Notes: a model not told the origin generated them from the letters alone. A DNA stretch of 64,000 nucleotides from Microbacterium fluvii (GCF_025515205.1 NZ_JAOPFX010000001.1:1736001-1800000), one strand, 5' to 3'. Positions 1 through 10,823 are shown, counted from the stretch's first letter. A program made the numbers and translations.

Positions 1-1
1 G

Positions 2-1978
<1,977 letters not shown>

Positions 1979-1983
1979 CGAGA

Positions 1984-2919
1984 TCAGAACAGGAGCGAGG
2001 CCAGCCGGCCGCGTGCGCGGATGACGCGCGGATCGGCGTCGCCGATGAGCCCGAACAGCTCGAGCAGTCGCTCGCGCACCGGGGCGCGGTCGTCGCTCGG
2101 CAGCGCCGCGAACAGATCGAGCAGCCGGCCGAACGCATCGTCGACATGCCCGCCGGCGACGTCGAGGTCGGCGGCGGCCAACTGGGCGGGCACCGACAGC
2201 GGCTCGGCCGCGGCGGCCGCGCGCACCTCGTGCAGGTCGAGTCCCTGCACCCGCTCCAGCATGCGCACCTGGCCGAGCCCTGCGCGGGCCTCCTCGTCGC
2301 GGGGGTTCTCCACGAGGGCCTTCTCGTAAGCGGTGACCGCCGCCGCGTAGTCGCCCGCCTCGATCGCGGCGAACGCCTCGGCGTGCAGCGGAGGAAGGGG
2401 CGCGGGGGCCTCGGCATCGTCGGCCGGTGCGGCGTCGCCGACCGGCACCGTGCCGGTGATGCCGTTCTGCGCCGCGACCTCCAGCAGCTGGGCGAACACG
2501 TCGCGCACCTGCTGCTCGGGCACCGCGCCGGTGAACATCGGAACCGGCTGTCCTGCCAGAAGCGCCACCACGAGCGGGATCGACTGGGCACGGAAGCTCT
2601 GGGCGAGCTGCGGGTTCGCGTCGACGTCGACCTTGGCCAGCACGACCCGGCCGGCCAGCTCGTTCACGACCTTCTCGAGGATCGGCGAGAGCTGCTTGCA
2701 CGGCCCGCACCACTCGGCCCACAGGTCGACCACGACCGGCACGCTGCGCGACAGCTCGAGCACCTGCGCGAAGGTCGCGTCGGTGACGTCGACCACGAGC
2801 GAGGGTGCGCCGGCCGGCCGGTCGCCCGACGCACCGGGAGCAGCCGCCGCCGGTCGGTTGCGCAGTGCGGACAGGTCGACGGCACCTCGCAGTGCGGCCC
2901 CGTTGAGTGCATTGCTCAC
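1984..2919 (-). CDS. Thioredoxin-domain protein with TPR-like C-terminus (CnoX/YbbN-like)
   Basis: A 311-residue cytoplasmic protein. After about 40 low-complexity residues comes a thioredoxin fold with the redox motif WCGPC (Cys71, Cys74), followed from about residue 175 by helical repeats resembling the TPR part of YbbN/CnoX co-chaperones. It may hold or reduce unfolding proteins under oxidative stress (inference from family). The GTG start at 2919 overlaps the TGA of the upstream membrane-protein gene (GTGA), giving translational coupling and the usual family length. It converges on glgB with only five bases between the stop codons. Confidence 0.88.
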   Translation of the reverse strand: MSNALNGAALRGAVDLSALRNRPAAAAPGASGDRPAGAPSLVVDVTDATFAQVLELSRSVPVVVDLWAEWCGPCKQLSPILEKVVNELAGRVVLAKVDVDANPQLAQSFRAQSIPLVVALLAGQPVPMFTGAVPEQQVRDVFAQLLEVAAQNGITGTVPVGDAAPADDAEAPAPLPPLHAEAFAAIEAGDYAAAVTAYEKALVENPRDEEARAGLGQVRMLERVQGLDLHEVRAAAAAEPLSVPAQLAAADLDVAGGHVDDAFGRLLDLFAALPSDDRAPVRERLLELFGLIGDADPRVIRARGRLASLLF

Positions 2920-4748
2920 TTGTCGATCACCTTTGCTCCGAGGATGTCGCTGGAATAGCCCAGCAGCTGGATCTTCTCGTTCGAGCCCTGACCCGGCACA
3001 TAGAAGAACAGCTGATCGCTGAAGGTCGTCGTGAAGCCGGTGGCCGACTGCGTCTTGCCGGCGAGAGTGGCCACCGTGGGGTTCTTCGGCAGCTTGATGA
3101 CGGCGGCACTGTCGGTGGGCTTGGCGATGTCGGTCTCGTGGGTGGTCACCGCGACGATCGCTCCGCTTTCCAGCGTCGCCAGCGACACGGGGCTCTCGGG
3201 CCCGGCCGCCGACGAGAAGCTCAGCTTTCCGGTGTCTTCGCCGGTCTTCTCGAAGTCTTCGAGGCGCTGCGCGCGGTCTTCGGCGACACTCTGGCGGAAC
3301 ATGTCGGTGTCGGCGTCGAACAGGCCGTAGTACTCGCTCTTCTCGCCCTTGGTGAGGATGTCGGCGTACGCGCCGGCGACGTCCTGCGGCGCCAGCAGCA
3401 GGAACGACGAGTCGGGCGGCACAGCGCTCGCCCCGACGTACTCGGGCGCCAGCGCCGGCATCTCGGTGGCGGCCTCGAGGTTCGCGCTGTAGACGAGCTT
3501 GTAGTTCGACCACGGGTCGTCTTGAGTGAGCATCATGATGTTGGCCGTCTTGGCCTCGGCGTCGTTGACGACCGCCATGAAGGTGCGCGGCCACGCGTCG
3601 TACGCCTGCGGCAGCAGGATCTCGACCGGTTTGGTCGGAATGGCCGCGGGGGCGTCGTAGTCGTCGATCTCGTCGCGCAGCGTGTAGTTGGTCTTGCGCA
3701 CCGCGAGCACCGCTCCCCCTGCCCGCTCTGCGAGCTGGGAGGCATCCATCGCCTCGTCGGCCGCGGCGATGGTCTCCGAGACCTCCTGCAGGATGCGGCT
3801 CGCCTGAGCTTGTGTGACCGCCGGCGCCTGCTGGCCCTCCGGCACGAGGGTCGTGGTGGGCGTCGCAGTGGGGGTGCTGCCGAACTGCGGCCACGCGTCG
3901 GCCGAGCAGCCGGACAGGGCCAGTGCCGAGACCAGCGCGATCGGGACGAGCGCGAACGGCCGCTTGCCGCCGGTGATCGCGCGGCCGCGCCGCGTCGCAC
4001 TGATGACGCCCTTGTCGGCCTGCTCGACGCTCAGGTCGATGGGCTCGGTGACCGGCACCGGCAGGCCCTTGCGGCGCGGCCCGCGCGAGCGGCGCACGTG
4101 GCGGATGCCGAGGATGTACAGGAACACGCCGAGCGCCATGAGGATGCCGCCCAGCACGATGAGGGGTCCGGCCCAGGGCGTCGGGTTCGCGATCGGCCAG
4201 GTGATCGTGATGTCGGTGGGTGCGGCCGCCGTGCCGTCGGTCGCGATGAGCAGGCTCATGTCGGTCGGCAGCTGCAGCGGCGCGATGAGCACGTCGTCCT
4301 GCTGGAACTCGTCGAGCCACAGGTCCGAGCCGACCGGGTCGCGACCCTGCGCCTGGGCGGCCTCATCCGTCGGCGCGGCCGACTCCTCGCCGGCGGCGTC
4401 GGTCGACTCGGGCGCGGGGGCGGTCACGAGGGCGGAAGCGAGCGTGCCGTCGGCACCCGCCGTGACGGCGGTGTAGTCGGAGTCCGCCAGCCAGGCCTGC
4501 ACGTCGGCGGTGCGCCCGTAGGCGGCGAAGATGGTGCCCTCGCCCTGCGCCCGCAGCGTCTGAGCTCCCGGAACGGCATTGAGCGCCGCGCCGTCGATCA
4601 GCACGAACGGCGTGCCCTCTTCGACGGCGACCGCGGCGGTCGTCTCGGTGTCGCCCTGGAACACGGTGCGCTGGGCGATGCCCGCCCCGATCAGCAGCGC
4701 GGCGAGCACGAAGGCGGCGACCGCCCAAACGAAACGCACGGATTTCAC
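2916..4748 (-). CDS. Conserved actinobacterial membrane protein with an internal lipobox-like segment
   Basis: A 610-residue protein with no function I can assign. Residues 5-25 form a membrane anchor, followed by an extracytoplasmic stretch rich in Ala/Thr/Asp. A second membrane segment spans about 193-215 and is followed by a very basic loop. A third hydrophobic stretch (about 265-279) ends in LSGC with Cys281, exactly like a lipoprotein signal. The remaining 330 residues look like a secreted soluble domain. The GTG start is the first in-frame start after the purine-rich GGGAAGAG. It appears to be translationally coupled to the thioredoxin-like gene. A fusion of a two-span membrane protein with a lipoprotein is possible. 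Confidence 0.8.
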   Translation of the reverse strand: MKSVRFVWAVAAFVLAALLIGAGIAQRTVFQGDTETTAAVAVEEGTPFVLIDGAALNAVPGAQTLRAQGEGTIFAAYGRTADVQAWLADSDYTAVTAGADGTLASALVTAPAPESTDAAGEESAAPTDEAAQAQGRDPVGSDLWLDEFQQDDVLIAPLQLPTDMSLLIATDGTAAAPTDITITWPIANPTPWAGPLIVLGGILMALGVFLYILGIRHVRRSRGPRRKGLPVPVTEPIDLSVEQADKGVISATRRGRAITGGKRPFALVPIALVSALALSGCSADAWPQFGSTPTATPTTTLVPEGQQAPAVTQAQASRILQEVSETIAAADEAMDASQLAERAGGAVLAVRKTNYTLRDEIDDYDAPAAIPTKPVEILLPQAYDAWPRTFMAVVNDAEAKTANIMMLTQDDPWSNYKLVYSANLEAATEMPALAPEYVGASAVPPDSSFLLLAPQDVAGAYADILTKGEKSEYYGLFDADTDMFRQSVAEDRAQRLEDFEKTGEDTGKLSFSSAAGPESPVSLATLESGAIVAVTTHETDIAKPTDSAAVIKLPKNPTVATLAGKTQSATGFTTTFSDQLFFYVPGQGSNEKIQLLGYSSDILGAKVIDK

Positions 4749-4796
4749 CTCTTCCCGGCCCGCTCGCGCTCCGGCGGCCCGTCGACTCGACGTTCC

Positions 4797-4852
4797 AGAC
4801 TAGCGAACCACGGCTGAAAGTCCCCAGAGAGCAGCCGAGGTGCGCCTATTCT
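4797..4852. promoter_or_regulatory. Divergent -10 elements for the membrane protein and the AI-2E permease
   Basis: On the minus strand TAGTCT (4802-4797) lies about 48 bases before the GTG of the membrane-protein gene. On the plus strand TATTCT (4847-4852) lies 30 bases before the ATG at 4883. Both fit the sigma70-type -10 pattern TANNNT. I see no good -35 for either, so this is a motif-and-position call only. Confidence 0.4.
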
Positions 4853-4882
4853 GGCCAGACCGGCCGACCGTCAGGAGTGCTC

Positions 4883-5950
4883 ATGAAGATCTACAACCCG
4901 TTCCGGGTGGCGTTCGTGGCGACCCTCGGCGTGGGACTCGGCCTGCTGCTGATCGGCAGCGTGCAGACGCTGTCGACGATCCTGCTCTACGTCGGCACGG
5001 CGCTGTTCCTGTCGTTGGGCCTCGAGCCCGTCGTGTCGTGGCTGGAACGGCGACGGCTCCCCCGCTGGGCGGCCGTGCTCATCACGATCCTCGCCCTTCT
5101 CGGGCTGTTCGCGGGGATCATCCTCATGGTCGTGCCGATCATCGTCGGGCAGATCTCGCAGCTCGTGGGTCAGATCCAGGACCTCGTCGACTCCGGCTCA
5201 TGGGATCCGATCGGCACCATCAAGTCGTGGCTGCACTCCACCTTCCCCGCCCTCAACGTCGACCAGGTCTTCGAGTACCTCGAGGAGTGGTACTCGTCCA
5301 TCGACTTCGGGCAGGTCGGCGAGACCGTCGGCAGCAGCATCATCGCCATCGGCGGTGCCCTGATCGCGGGGTTCACCGGCGCGTTCATCGTGCTGATCCT
5401 GACCATCTACTTCACGGCATCCACCCCGTCGCTCAAGGCGGCGGTCTACCAGCTCGTTCCGGCCTCCAAGCGTGCACGGTTCATCGACCTCGCCGAGCAG
5501 ATCACCGACTCGGTCGGCCACTACGTGATCGGCCAGCTCACCCTCGGCGCGATCAACGGCATCCTCAGTGCGATCTTCCTCACGATCATCGGGGCGCCGT
5601 TCCCCGCCGTCCTCGCCGTCATCGCGTTCTTCTTCTCGATCATCCCCCTGGTGGGAACGCTCACCGGCTCGATCATCATCGTGCTGACGTGCTTCATCCC
5701 GCCGGGCGGCCCGACGACGGCCCTGATCGCGGCGATCTACTACCTGATCTACATGCAGATCGAGGCCTACATCATCTCGCCGCGCATCATGAACCGCGCC
5801 GTGTCGGTGCCAGGCGCCGTCGTCGTGATCGCCGCCCTCGCCGGTGGCGCGCTGCTGGGCCTGCTCGGCGCACTCGTGGCGATCCCGGTGGCCGCCAGCA
5901 TCCTCATCATCTATCGCCAGGTGATCATCCCGCGGCAGAACGAGAGGTAG
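4883..5950 (+). CDS. AI-2E family (PerM/YdiK-like) permease
   Basis: A 355-residue polytopic inner-membrane protein. Two hydrophobic hairpins lie at the N-terminus (about 10-85), then a soluble loop of about 90 residues with conserved aromatic and acidic positions, then about five further membrane helices. This is the AI-2E transporter family layout; members include exporters, Na+/H+ antiporters and proteins of unknown substrate, so the substrate is open. ATG at 4883 has AGGAG five bases upstream; an in-frame GTG at 4877 overlaps that ribosome-binding site and is less likely. It converges on the hydrolase gene with a 4-base gap. Confidence 0.88.
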   Translation: MKIYNPFRVAFVATLGVGLGLLLIGSVQTLSTILLYVGTALFLSLGLEPVVSWLERRRLPRWAAVLITILALLGLFAGIILMVVPIIVGQISQLVGQIQDLVDSGSWDPIGTIKSWLHSTFPALNVDQVFEYLEEWYSSIDFGQVGETVGSSIIAIGGALIAGFTGAFIVLILTIYFTASTPSLKAAVYQLVPASKRARFIDLAEQITDSVGHYVIGQLTLGAINGILSAIFLTIIGAPFPAVLAVIAFFFSIIPLVGTLTGSIIIVLTCFIPPGGPTTALIAAIYYLIYMQIEAYIISPRIMNRAVSVPGAVVVIAALAGGALLGLLGALVAIPVAASILIIYRQVIIPRQNER

Positions 5951-5954
5951 CGCG

Positions 5955-6683
5955 TCAGCGCACCTGCGATCCGTCGCCGTGCCATTCGGTCGGCAGCGGC
6001 AGCGCGTCGGGGTTGACGGCCGCGACGATCTCGGTGAGCACGCGCCTGGTCTGGGTCTCGCCCACCCACAGATGCTTGCCGCCCTCGACGGCGATCAGCA
6101 CCGCCTCGGGGATGGCCGAGAAGCGCTCCGCGGCCTCGGCGGGGCGCAGGTAGTCGTCGAACTCGGGCACGAGCGCGATCACGCGACGCGCGTCGCCCGC
6201 CCATGCGGCGACCTCGTCGGCCGTGGCCCGGTGCAGCGGCGGCGAGAGCAGCACGACGCCTTCGACGTCGTGGTCCCTGCCGTACTTCAGCGCCAGCTCG
6301 GTGCCGAACGACCATCCCACCAGCCAGGGGCGGGGAAGCCCCGCCTCCCGCACGAAGTCCATCGCGGCGGCGACGTCGAAGGCCTCCGCCCTGCCGCCGT
6401 CGAAGGCACCGTCGCTCGTGCCCCGCGGAGACGTCGTGCCGCGCGTGTTGAAGCGCAGCACGGCCAGGTCTGCGAGGGCGGGCAGGCGCCCGGCGGCCTT
6501 GCGCAGGATGTGCGAATCCATGAAGCCGCCCGCCGTGGGCAGCGGATGCAGCGTCACGAGCGTCGCGACGGGGTCGCGCTCGAGGGGCAGGGCTAGTTCG
6601 CCGACGAGGGTCAGCCCGTCGAGCGTGTGCAGTTCGATGTCTTCCCGGCGGGCGGGAAGGGCGAGGGGTCCTCGGATCTCCAT
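5955..6683 (-). CDS. Alpha/beta hydrolase (dienelactone-hydrolase-like)
   Basis: A 242-residue soluble alpha/beta hydrolase. The nucleophile elbow is GWSFGT; the histidine is probably that of GGKHLWVG near the C-terminus and the acid lies in VPEFDDYL. The N-terminal strand pattern with the TLHPLPTAGG oxyanion region resembles the YpfH/YtmA-type hydrolases of actinobacteria. Substrate unknown. ATG at 6683 is separated by one base from the stop of the upstream zinc-motif gene, so the two are co-transcribed. Confidence 0.82.
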   Translation of the reverse strand: MEIRGPLALPARREDIELHTLDGLTLVGELALPLERDPVATLVTLHPLPTAGGFMDSHILRKAAGRLPALADLAVLRFNTRGTTSPRGTSDGAFDGGRAEAFDVAAAMDFVREAGLPRPWLVGWSFGTELALKYGRDHDVEGVVLLSPPLHRATADEVAAWAGDARRVIALVPEFDDYLRPAEAAERFSAIPEAVLIAVEGGKHLWVGETQTRRVLTEIVAAVNPDALPLPTEWHGDGSQVR

Positions 6684-6684
6684 G

Positions 6685-6969
6685 TCAGGCGATGCTCCAG
6701 CAGTGTGTGTGCCAATGGCGGCGGGCGGCGAGGTCTGCGGCGTCGCCGAGCACGCCGTCGGAGCGCCACGCGACGATGTGCGCGACACCTGCCGCGACGG
6801 TGCGCCCGCATCCGGGGCAGGTGTACTCCTTGACGGCCTGCGCGGCACTGACCGGCTGCACGGTCCAGGCGACGCCGCGTCGCGTCTCGGTGCGCTTCCA
6901 GCCCGCCAGCATCCGCTCGAACGAGTCGTCACCTCCCGGCGTCTGCCGACGCCGGTTCGCCCGCGGCAT
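6685..6969 (-). CDS. Small conserved zinc-motif protein (actinobacterial 'ATP/GTP-binding protein' of databases)
   Basis: A 94-residue protein with a basic N-terminus (PRANRRR), a central CPGC pair, then a histidine, and a C-terminal RRHWHTHCW motif. Two cysteines plus a His/Cys cluster suggest one zinc site. This family is common in actinobacteria and is often labelled ATP/GTP-binding, although I see no P-loop. It sits between a lytic-transglycosylase-like gene (3-base gap) and a hydrolase (1-base gap). Function unknown. Confidence 0.78.
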   Translation of the reverse strand: MPRANRRRQTPGGDDSFERMLAGWKRTETRRGVAWTVQPVSAAQAVKEYTCPGCGRTVAAGVAHIVAWRSDGVLGDAADLAARRHWHTHCWSIA

Positions 6970-6972
6970 GGA

Positions 6973-7689
6973 TCAGTACCAGCCGGCGCTCTGCGAGTGG
7001 CTCCACGCGCCGCAGGGCGTGCCGTAGCGACCCGAGATGTAGCCCAGGCCCCACTTGATCTGGGTCGCGGGATTGGTCGCCCAGTCGGCGCCGGCCGACG
7101 CCATCTTGCTGCCGGGGAGAGCCTGCGGGATGCCATAGGCACCGCTGCCGGAGTTGTAGGCGTTGACCCGCCAGCCCGACTCCTTCTTCCACAGCGCGAC
7201 GAGGCAGTCGTAGTCCGCATCGTCCCAGCCGCGGGCGATCACCATGTCGTACGCGATCGCCTGCGCGCTGCCGGGGTCGGGCGCGACGGCGGGGGGCGCC
7301 CAGCCGGTCGTGGCCGTCGTCGTGGTCGCGGCGACGGCGGTGGGAGTGGGCGTCGGGGTCGGCTTGACGTAGACGGAGTAGCCGGCCCGATCGAGGTCGG
7401 TCGGCTCAGCCTCGGCCGCGGGGTCGCCCTCCATCGACTGGGCGTCGTCGATCGTGCTGGCGTACAGCGTCACGGCCGCGTCGTCAGGTGCGGCGTCGGC
7501 GAGAGCCATGCCGGTGGGGCCGACCGATGCCGCCACGAACCCCATCGCCGCGAGCGCCGCGAAGACCCCGAGCACCCCGCGACGGCGCGACCAGCGCGCC
7601 GTGCGTGGGGGTGACGGATGCCGTCGCGACACCGCCGTCGGGGGCATCGGCGTCGCGAGATCGGCGCGCTGGGCGCGCCGCGAGGTCAT
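6973..7689 (-). CDS. Secreted lytic-transglycosylase-like cell-wall protein
   Basis: A 238-residue exported protein: a basic N-terminus, a membrane/signal segment at about residues 35-60, a Pro/Thr-rich linker (KPTPTPTPT), and a C-terminal lysozyme-like module with catalytic Glu in WKKESGW, then AYGIPQALPGSKM and a terminal TPCGAW. This module is typical of small actinobacterial resuscitation/SLT-type muralytic proteins. The ATG at 7689 was chosen because AGG lies about nine bases upstream; an in-frame GTG at 7707 would add six residues without a better ribosome-binding site. Confidence 0.85.
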   Translation of the reverse strand: MTSRRAQRADLATPMPPTAVSRRHPSPPRTARWSRRRGVLGVFAALAAMGFVAASVGPTGMALADAAPDDAAVTLYASTIDDAQSMEGDPAAEAEPTDLDRAGYSVYVKPTPTPTPTAVAATTTTATTGWAPPAVAPDPGSAQAIAYDMVIARGWDDADYDCLVALWKKESGWRVNAYNSGSGAYGIPQALPGSKMASAGADWATNPATQIKWGLGYISGRYGTPCGAWSHSQSAGWY

Positions 7690-7762
7690 CTCGTTGCCTG
7701 AAGTCACAGTCGTCCGAGTCTACCGACGCCATGCTGAACGCGCCATCCGAGTGAACGCATCC

Positions 7763-8326
7763 TCATGAGACGGCGAGCATGACCTCGATCACGGCATCGA
7801 GCAGAGCGTCGACCTGCGCCTCTCGATATCCGCGGCGCTGCATGCGGAAGGCGACCGCACGCACCTGCTCGAGCGTCACGGCGTCGCCGGTCTCGAGGTA
7901 GCGTGCGATCTTGTCCGTGACGAGGTCGACCTCGTCGCGGCGATAGCCGTAATGCAGGACGCCGACGCGGTCGAACCGCTCCCCCGCCGGGCGGCTCACC
8001 CTGTCCAGGATCTCCTGCGCGCTCGTGCGGGCCTGATCCACCCACTCGTGCGCACCCGAGACGGCCAGAGCACTGTCGCGCTCCCGCGCGGCGAAGGCGT
8101 CTTCGATGCGCCCGAGTGCGGCATCCACGGGGGCGACCTGGTACCCGTGGCGGCGCAGCGGAAAGGCGGCCTGACGCACCTCGACGGCCGTCAACGAGCC
8201 GTCGGCCCGTTCGAACGCCTCGCGCGCGCGCTCGAGGAAGGCGTCGACCGCGGCCCGGTCGTAGCCCTTCTCGCGCCCCCGCACCTCGGGGAACACACTC
8301 GTGGGGGCATCAGGGGTGATCGTCAT
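7763..8326 (-). CDS. DivIVA-domain protein
   Basis: A 187-residue protein with three copies of the short DivIVA N-terminal signature: RGREKGYDRAAVDAFLERA, FPLRRHGYQVAPVDAALGRI and FRMQRRGYREAQVDALLDAV, plus a related YGYRRDEVDLVTDKIARYL. It lacks the long coiled coil of Wag31, so it is a small DivIVA-like protein of unknown role, possibly polar localisation. The ATG at 8326 overlaps the TGA of cdsA (ATGA), so it is probably translated from the cdsA message. Confidence 0.82.
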   Translation of the reverse strand: MTITPDAPTSVFPEVRGREKGYDRAAVDAFLERAREAFERADGSLTAVEVRQAAFPLRRHGYQVAPVDAALGRIEDAFAARERDSALAVSGAHEWVDQARTSAQEILDRVSRPAGERFDRVGVLHYGYRRDEVDLVTDKIARYLETGDAVTLEQVRAVAFRMQRRGYREAQVDALLDAVIEVMLAVS

Positions 8327-9396
8327 ATCGTCGCCATAGGTGAGAGCAGGTAGTACAGCGCGAGCGCGCTGATCGTGGAAGGGAGGATCGAGTCGAGCCG
8401 GTCGAGGACGCCGCCGTGGCCGGGCAGCCACGAGCTCATGTCCTTGATGCCGAGGTCGCGCTTGATCATCGACTCGCCGAGGTCGCCCGCGGTGGCCGTG
8501 AGCAGCACGGCTGCGCCGAACACCAGGCCCGCCCACCAGGGCAGACCCAGCATGAACAGAGCCAGCAGCACGCCCGCCGCGAGCGCCGCAGCGGCGGCGC
8601 CGGCGAAGCCCTCCCAGGTCTTGTTGGGGCTGATCCGCGGCGCCATCGGGTGCCGGCCGAAGGCGAGCCCCGACGCGTAGGCGCCGGTGTCGGAGACGAC
8701 CGCGACGATGATGAACCCCAGCACCCACCACTCGCCGTGGTCCTGTCGGAGAAGGACCAGGCACAGGCTCGCCAGGAACGGCACGTACAGCTGCAGGAGC
8801 GAGCCGGCCAGCACGTCGTCGAGCACGGCGCCGTAGGTGCGGCCGTCGGCGGCGATCATCTGGGCCACCAGACGCCAGACGATCACGAGCGCCACCGCGA
8901 CGAAGACGACGACCCAGTGCAGCCCGACATCGGCGAAGTAGCCCGAGAGGGTCAGGGCGACGCCGGCCACCAGCTGCGGCACGATGTCGATGCGGCGGCC
9001 AGAGGCCGTCAGCGCCCGCGAGAGCTCGAAGATGCCCAGCACTGCCGCAGCCAGGGCGAACAGGATGAACGCCTGCTTGAAGAACAGCAGCGACGCCAGC
9101 AGCACCAGCCCGATCGCCGCGCCGATCGCGATCGCCTTGAGCAGATCACGCCCGGTGCGCTTGTTGATGCGGTCGTTGACCTCTTCGAACTCGGCGCGGG
9201 CGTGCGCGACCTGCGACTCGAACTCCGCGCGCGCGTGCGCGACCTGCGACTCGAACTCCTCGCGCGCCGCCCGCCGATGCGACGGCGCCTCCGCACTGTC
9301 GCCGGAGGGCGCGACGGAGTGCCGATCGACGCCTCTGCGCCTGAGCGGCGGGTCGCTCTCGGCGGCCTCGTCGCGCGATCCACCCGCGTCGGTCAT
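8323..9396 (-). CDS. cdsA: Phosphatidate cytidylyltransferase
   Basis: Makes CDP-diacylglycerol from phosphatidic acid and CTP, the branch point of phospholipid synthesis, in the membrane. 357 residues with about eight hydrophobic segments from about residue 87. The family signature is intact: SMIKRDLGIKD followed by LPGHGGVLDRLDS. Unusually, about 80 hydrophilic residues precede the first membrane segment, and they contain a perfect 11-residue tandem repeat (EFESQVAHARA twice). The gene sits in the conserved order rpsB-tsf-pyrH-frr-cdsA. Confidence 0.95.
   Translation of the reverse strand: MTDAGGSRDEAAESDPPLRRRGVDRHSVAPSGDSAEAPSHRRAAREEFESQVAHARAEFESQVAHARAEFEEVNDRINKRTGRDLLKAIAIGAAIGLVLLASLLFFKQAFILFALAAAVLGIFELSRALTASGRRIDIVPQLVAGVALTLSGYFADVGLHWVVVFVAVALVIVWRLVAQMIAADGRTYGAVLDDVLAGSLLQLYVPFLASLCLVLLRQDHGEWWVLGFIIVAVVSDTGAYASGLAFGRHPMAPRISPNKTWEGFAGAAAAALAAGVLLALFMLGLPWWAGLVFGAAVLLTATAGDLGESMIKRDLGIKDMSSWLPGHGGVLDRLDSILPSTISALALYYLLSPMATI
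9185..9260. repeat. 33-bp tandem repeat inside cdsA
   Basis: Two adjacent 33-bp units (9185-9217 and 9218-9250) differ at only a couple of bases and are followed by a partial third unit. The period is a multiple of three, so the frame is kept and the repeat encodes two copies of EFESQVAHARA plus a shorter third start. It looks like a recent in-frame slippage duplication in a predicted helical, coiled-coil-like segment. Confidence 0.85.
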
Positions 9397-9406
9397 GGCG
9401 GTCTCG

Positions 9407-9961
9407 TCAGACCTCGAGCAGCTCTGCTTCTTTGCGCTTGAGCGCCTCGTCGATCCCGTCGACGTGCGACCGCGTCAGCGCGTCCAGCTCCTTCTCGGCA
9501 CGGGCGAGGTCGTCATCGCTGACCTCCCCCTTCAGTGCGTCGAGGTCGTCCTTCGCCTTGCGGCGGATCCCTCGGACGTGCACCTTGGCGTCTTCGCCCT
9601 TGGAGCGCACGAGCTTGACGTACTCCTTGCGCCGCTCCTCGGTCAGCTCGGGAAGCGTCACCCGCACGAGGTTGCCGTCGTTGGTCGGGTTCGCGCCGAG
9701 GTTCGGCGTGCTGCGGATCGCGTCTTCGATCGCCTTGAGGGCGGACTTGTCGTAGGGCGTGATCACGACGGTGCGCGCCTCGGGGTTGTTCAGCGACGCG
9801 AGCTGGGCGAGCGGGGTCGGCGTGCCGTAGTAGTCGACCAGGATCTTCTGGAACAGCTGCGGGTTGGCGCGTCCCGTTCGGACGGTCGCGAAGTCCTCCT
9901 TGGCGGCCTCGACGGCCCGATCCATACGCGAACCGGCATCAGCCAGAGCTTCGGCGATCAC
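9407..9961 (-). CDS. frr: Ribosome recycling factor
   Basis: Splits post-termination ribosomes together with EF-G. With the GTG at 9961 the protein is 184 residues and starts [13 protein letters not shown], aligning with the usual N-terminus; GGGAG (9971-9967) lies five bases upstream. An in-frame ATG at 9973 would use part of this ribosome-binding site as codons and add four residues, so the GTG is preferred. Family blocks visible: [54 protein letters not shown]-terminal [10 protein letters not shown]. Between pyrH and cdsA, as usual. Confidence 0.95.
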   Translation of the reverse strand: MIAEALADAGSRMDRAVEAAKEDFATVRTGRANPQLFQKILVDYYGTPTPLAQLASLNNPEARTVVITPYDKSALKAIEDAIRSTPNLGANPTNDGNLVRVTLPELTEERRKEYVKLVRSKGEDAKVHVRGIRRKAKDDLDALKGEVSDDDLARAEKELDALTRSHVDGIDEALKRKEAELLEV

Positions 9962-10015
9962 AGTGTCTCCCATCAGATATGACCAGAACAGCAAGTCTAG
10001 TCGGGGCGGTGCGGC

Positions 10016-10735
10016 TCAGACCGTGACGACGGTGCCGATGGACTCGCCCAGCAGCGCCCTGGTGACGTTGCCGGCCGGCTCCATGCCGAACACGCGCATG
10101 TCCATGCCGTTGTCCATGCACAGGCTGAACGCGGTCGAGTCGACCACCTTGAGGCCACGCTGCAGCGCATCCTGGTAGGTGATGCGGTCGATGCGGGTGG
10201 CCGAGGCATCCTTCTTGGGATCCGCCGTGTAGACGCCGTCGACGCCGTTCTTGGCGACGAGCACCTCGACGGCGTTGATCTCGAGGGCCCGCTGGGCGGC
10301 GACGGTGTCGGTGGAGAAGTACGGGAGCCCGGCGCCGGCGCCGAAGATGACGACGCGGCCCTTCTCCATGTGTCGCTCGGCGCGACGGGGGATGTAGGGC
10401 TCGGCGACCTGCGTCATCGAGATCGCCGACTGCACCCGGGTGGCCGCGCCCGCCTGCTCGAGGAAGTCCTGCAGGGCGAGGGCGTTCATGACCGTGCCCA
10501 GCATGCCCATGTAGTCTGCGCGACCGCGGTCCATGCCGCGCTGGCTCAGTTCGGCCCCGCGGAAGAAGTTGCCGCCGCCCACGACGATCGCGACCTCGAC
10601 GCGGTCGACCGCCGCAGCGATCTCCCTGGCGATCTGACTGACGATGTCGGGGTTGACGCCCAACTGGCCTCCGCCGAACGCCTCTCCGGAGAGCTTGAGC
10701 AGAACGCGTCGGCGTCCCGTGGCCTCATCGATCAC
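10016..10735 (-). CDS. pyrH: Uridylate kinase (UMP kinase)
   Basis: Phosphorylates UMP to UDP. 239 residues, usual family length, amino-acid-kinase fold: [11 protein letters not shown] phosphate loop at the N-terminus, [11 protein letters not shown], the UMP-binding segment around [22 protein letters not shown], and [28 protein letters not shown]. The GTG start at 10735 has AGAGGA about seven bases upstream. Stop and terminator context show it is separated from tsf by a strong hairpin but probably read through at some level into frr and cdsA. Confidence 0.96.
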   Translation of the reverse strand: MIDEATGRRRVLLKLSGEAFGGGQLGVNPDIVSQIAREIAAAVDRVEVAIVVGGGNFFRGAELSQRGMDRGRADYMGMLGTVMNALALQDFLEQAGAATRVQSAISMTQVAEPYIPRRAERHMEKGRVVIFGAGAGLPYFSTDTVAAQRALEINAVEVLVAKNGVDGVYTADPKKDASATRIDRITYQDALQRGLKVVDSTAFSLCMDNGMDMRVFGMEPAGNVTRALLGESIGTVVTV

Positions 10736-10779
10736 AGTGGGTTTCCTCTCGTCGCGTACAACTTATCGAAGCGGGCATG

Positions 10780-10817
10780 GAAAGGGCCCGCATCGACTCA
10801 TCGATGCGGGCCCTTTC
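10780..10817 (-). terminator. Intrinsic terminator after tsf
   Basis: A perfect 17-bp stem (10780-10796 paired with 10801-10817) with the 4-base loop CTCA, seven bases beyond the tsf stop codon. The stem ends in a short U run on the transcribed strand (CCCTTTC) but lacks a long U tract, as is common in high-GC actinobacteria. It should end most rpsB-tsf transcripts before pyrH. Confidence 0.9.
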
Positions 10818-10823
10818 GAGGCG

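Noticed and set aside
2907..4817. Very long open frame on the plus strand opposite the membrane-protein gene
   Set aside because: Composition is dominated by Arg/Gly/Val/His from antisense reading of GC-rich codons, with no recognisable domain; the minus-strand frame has membrane segments, a coupled neighbour and normal codon use.
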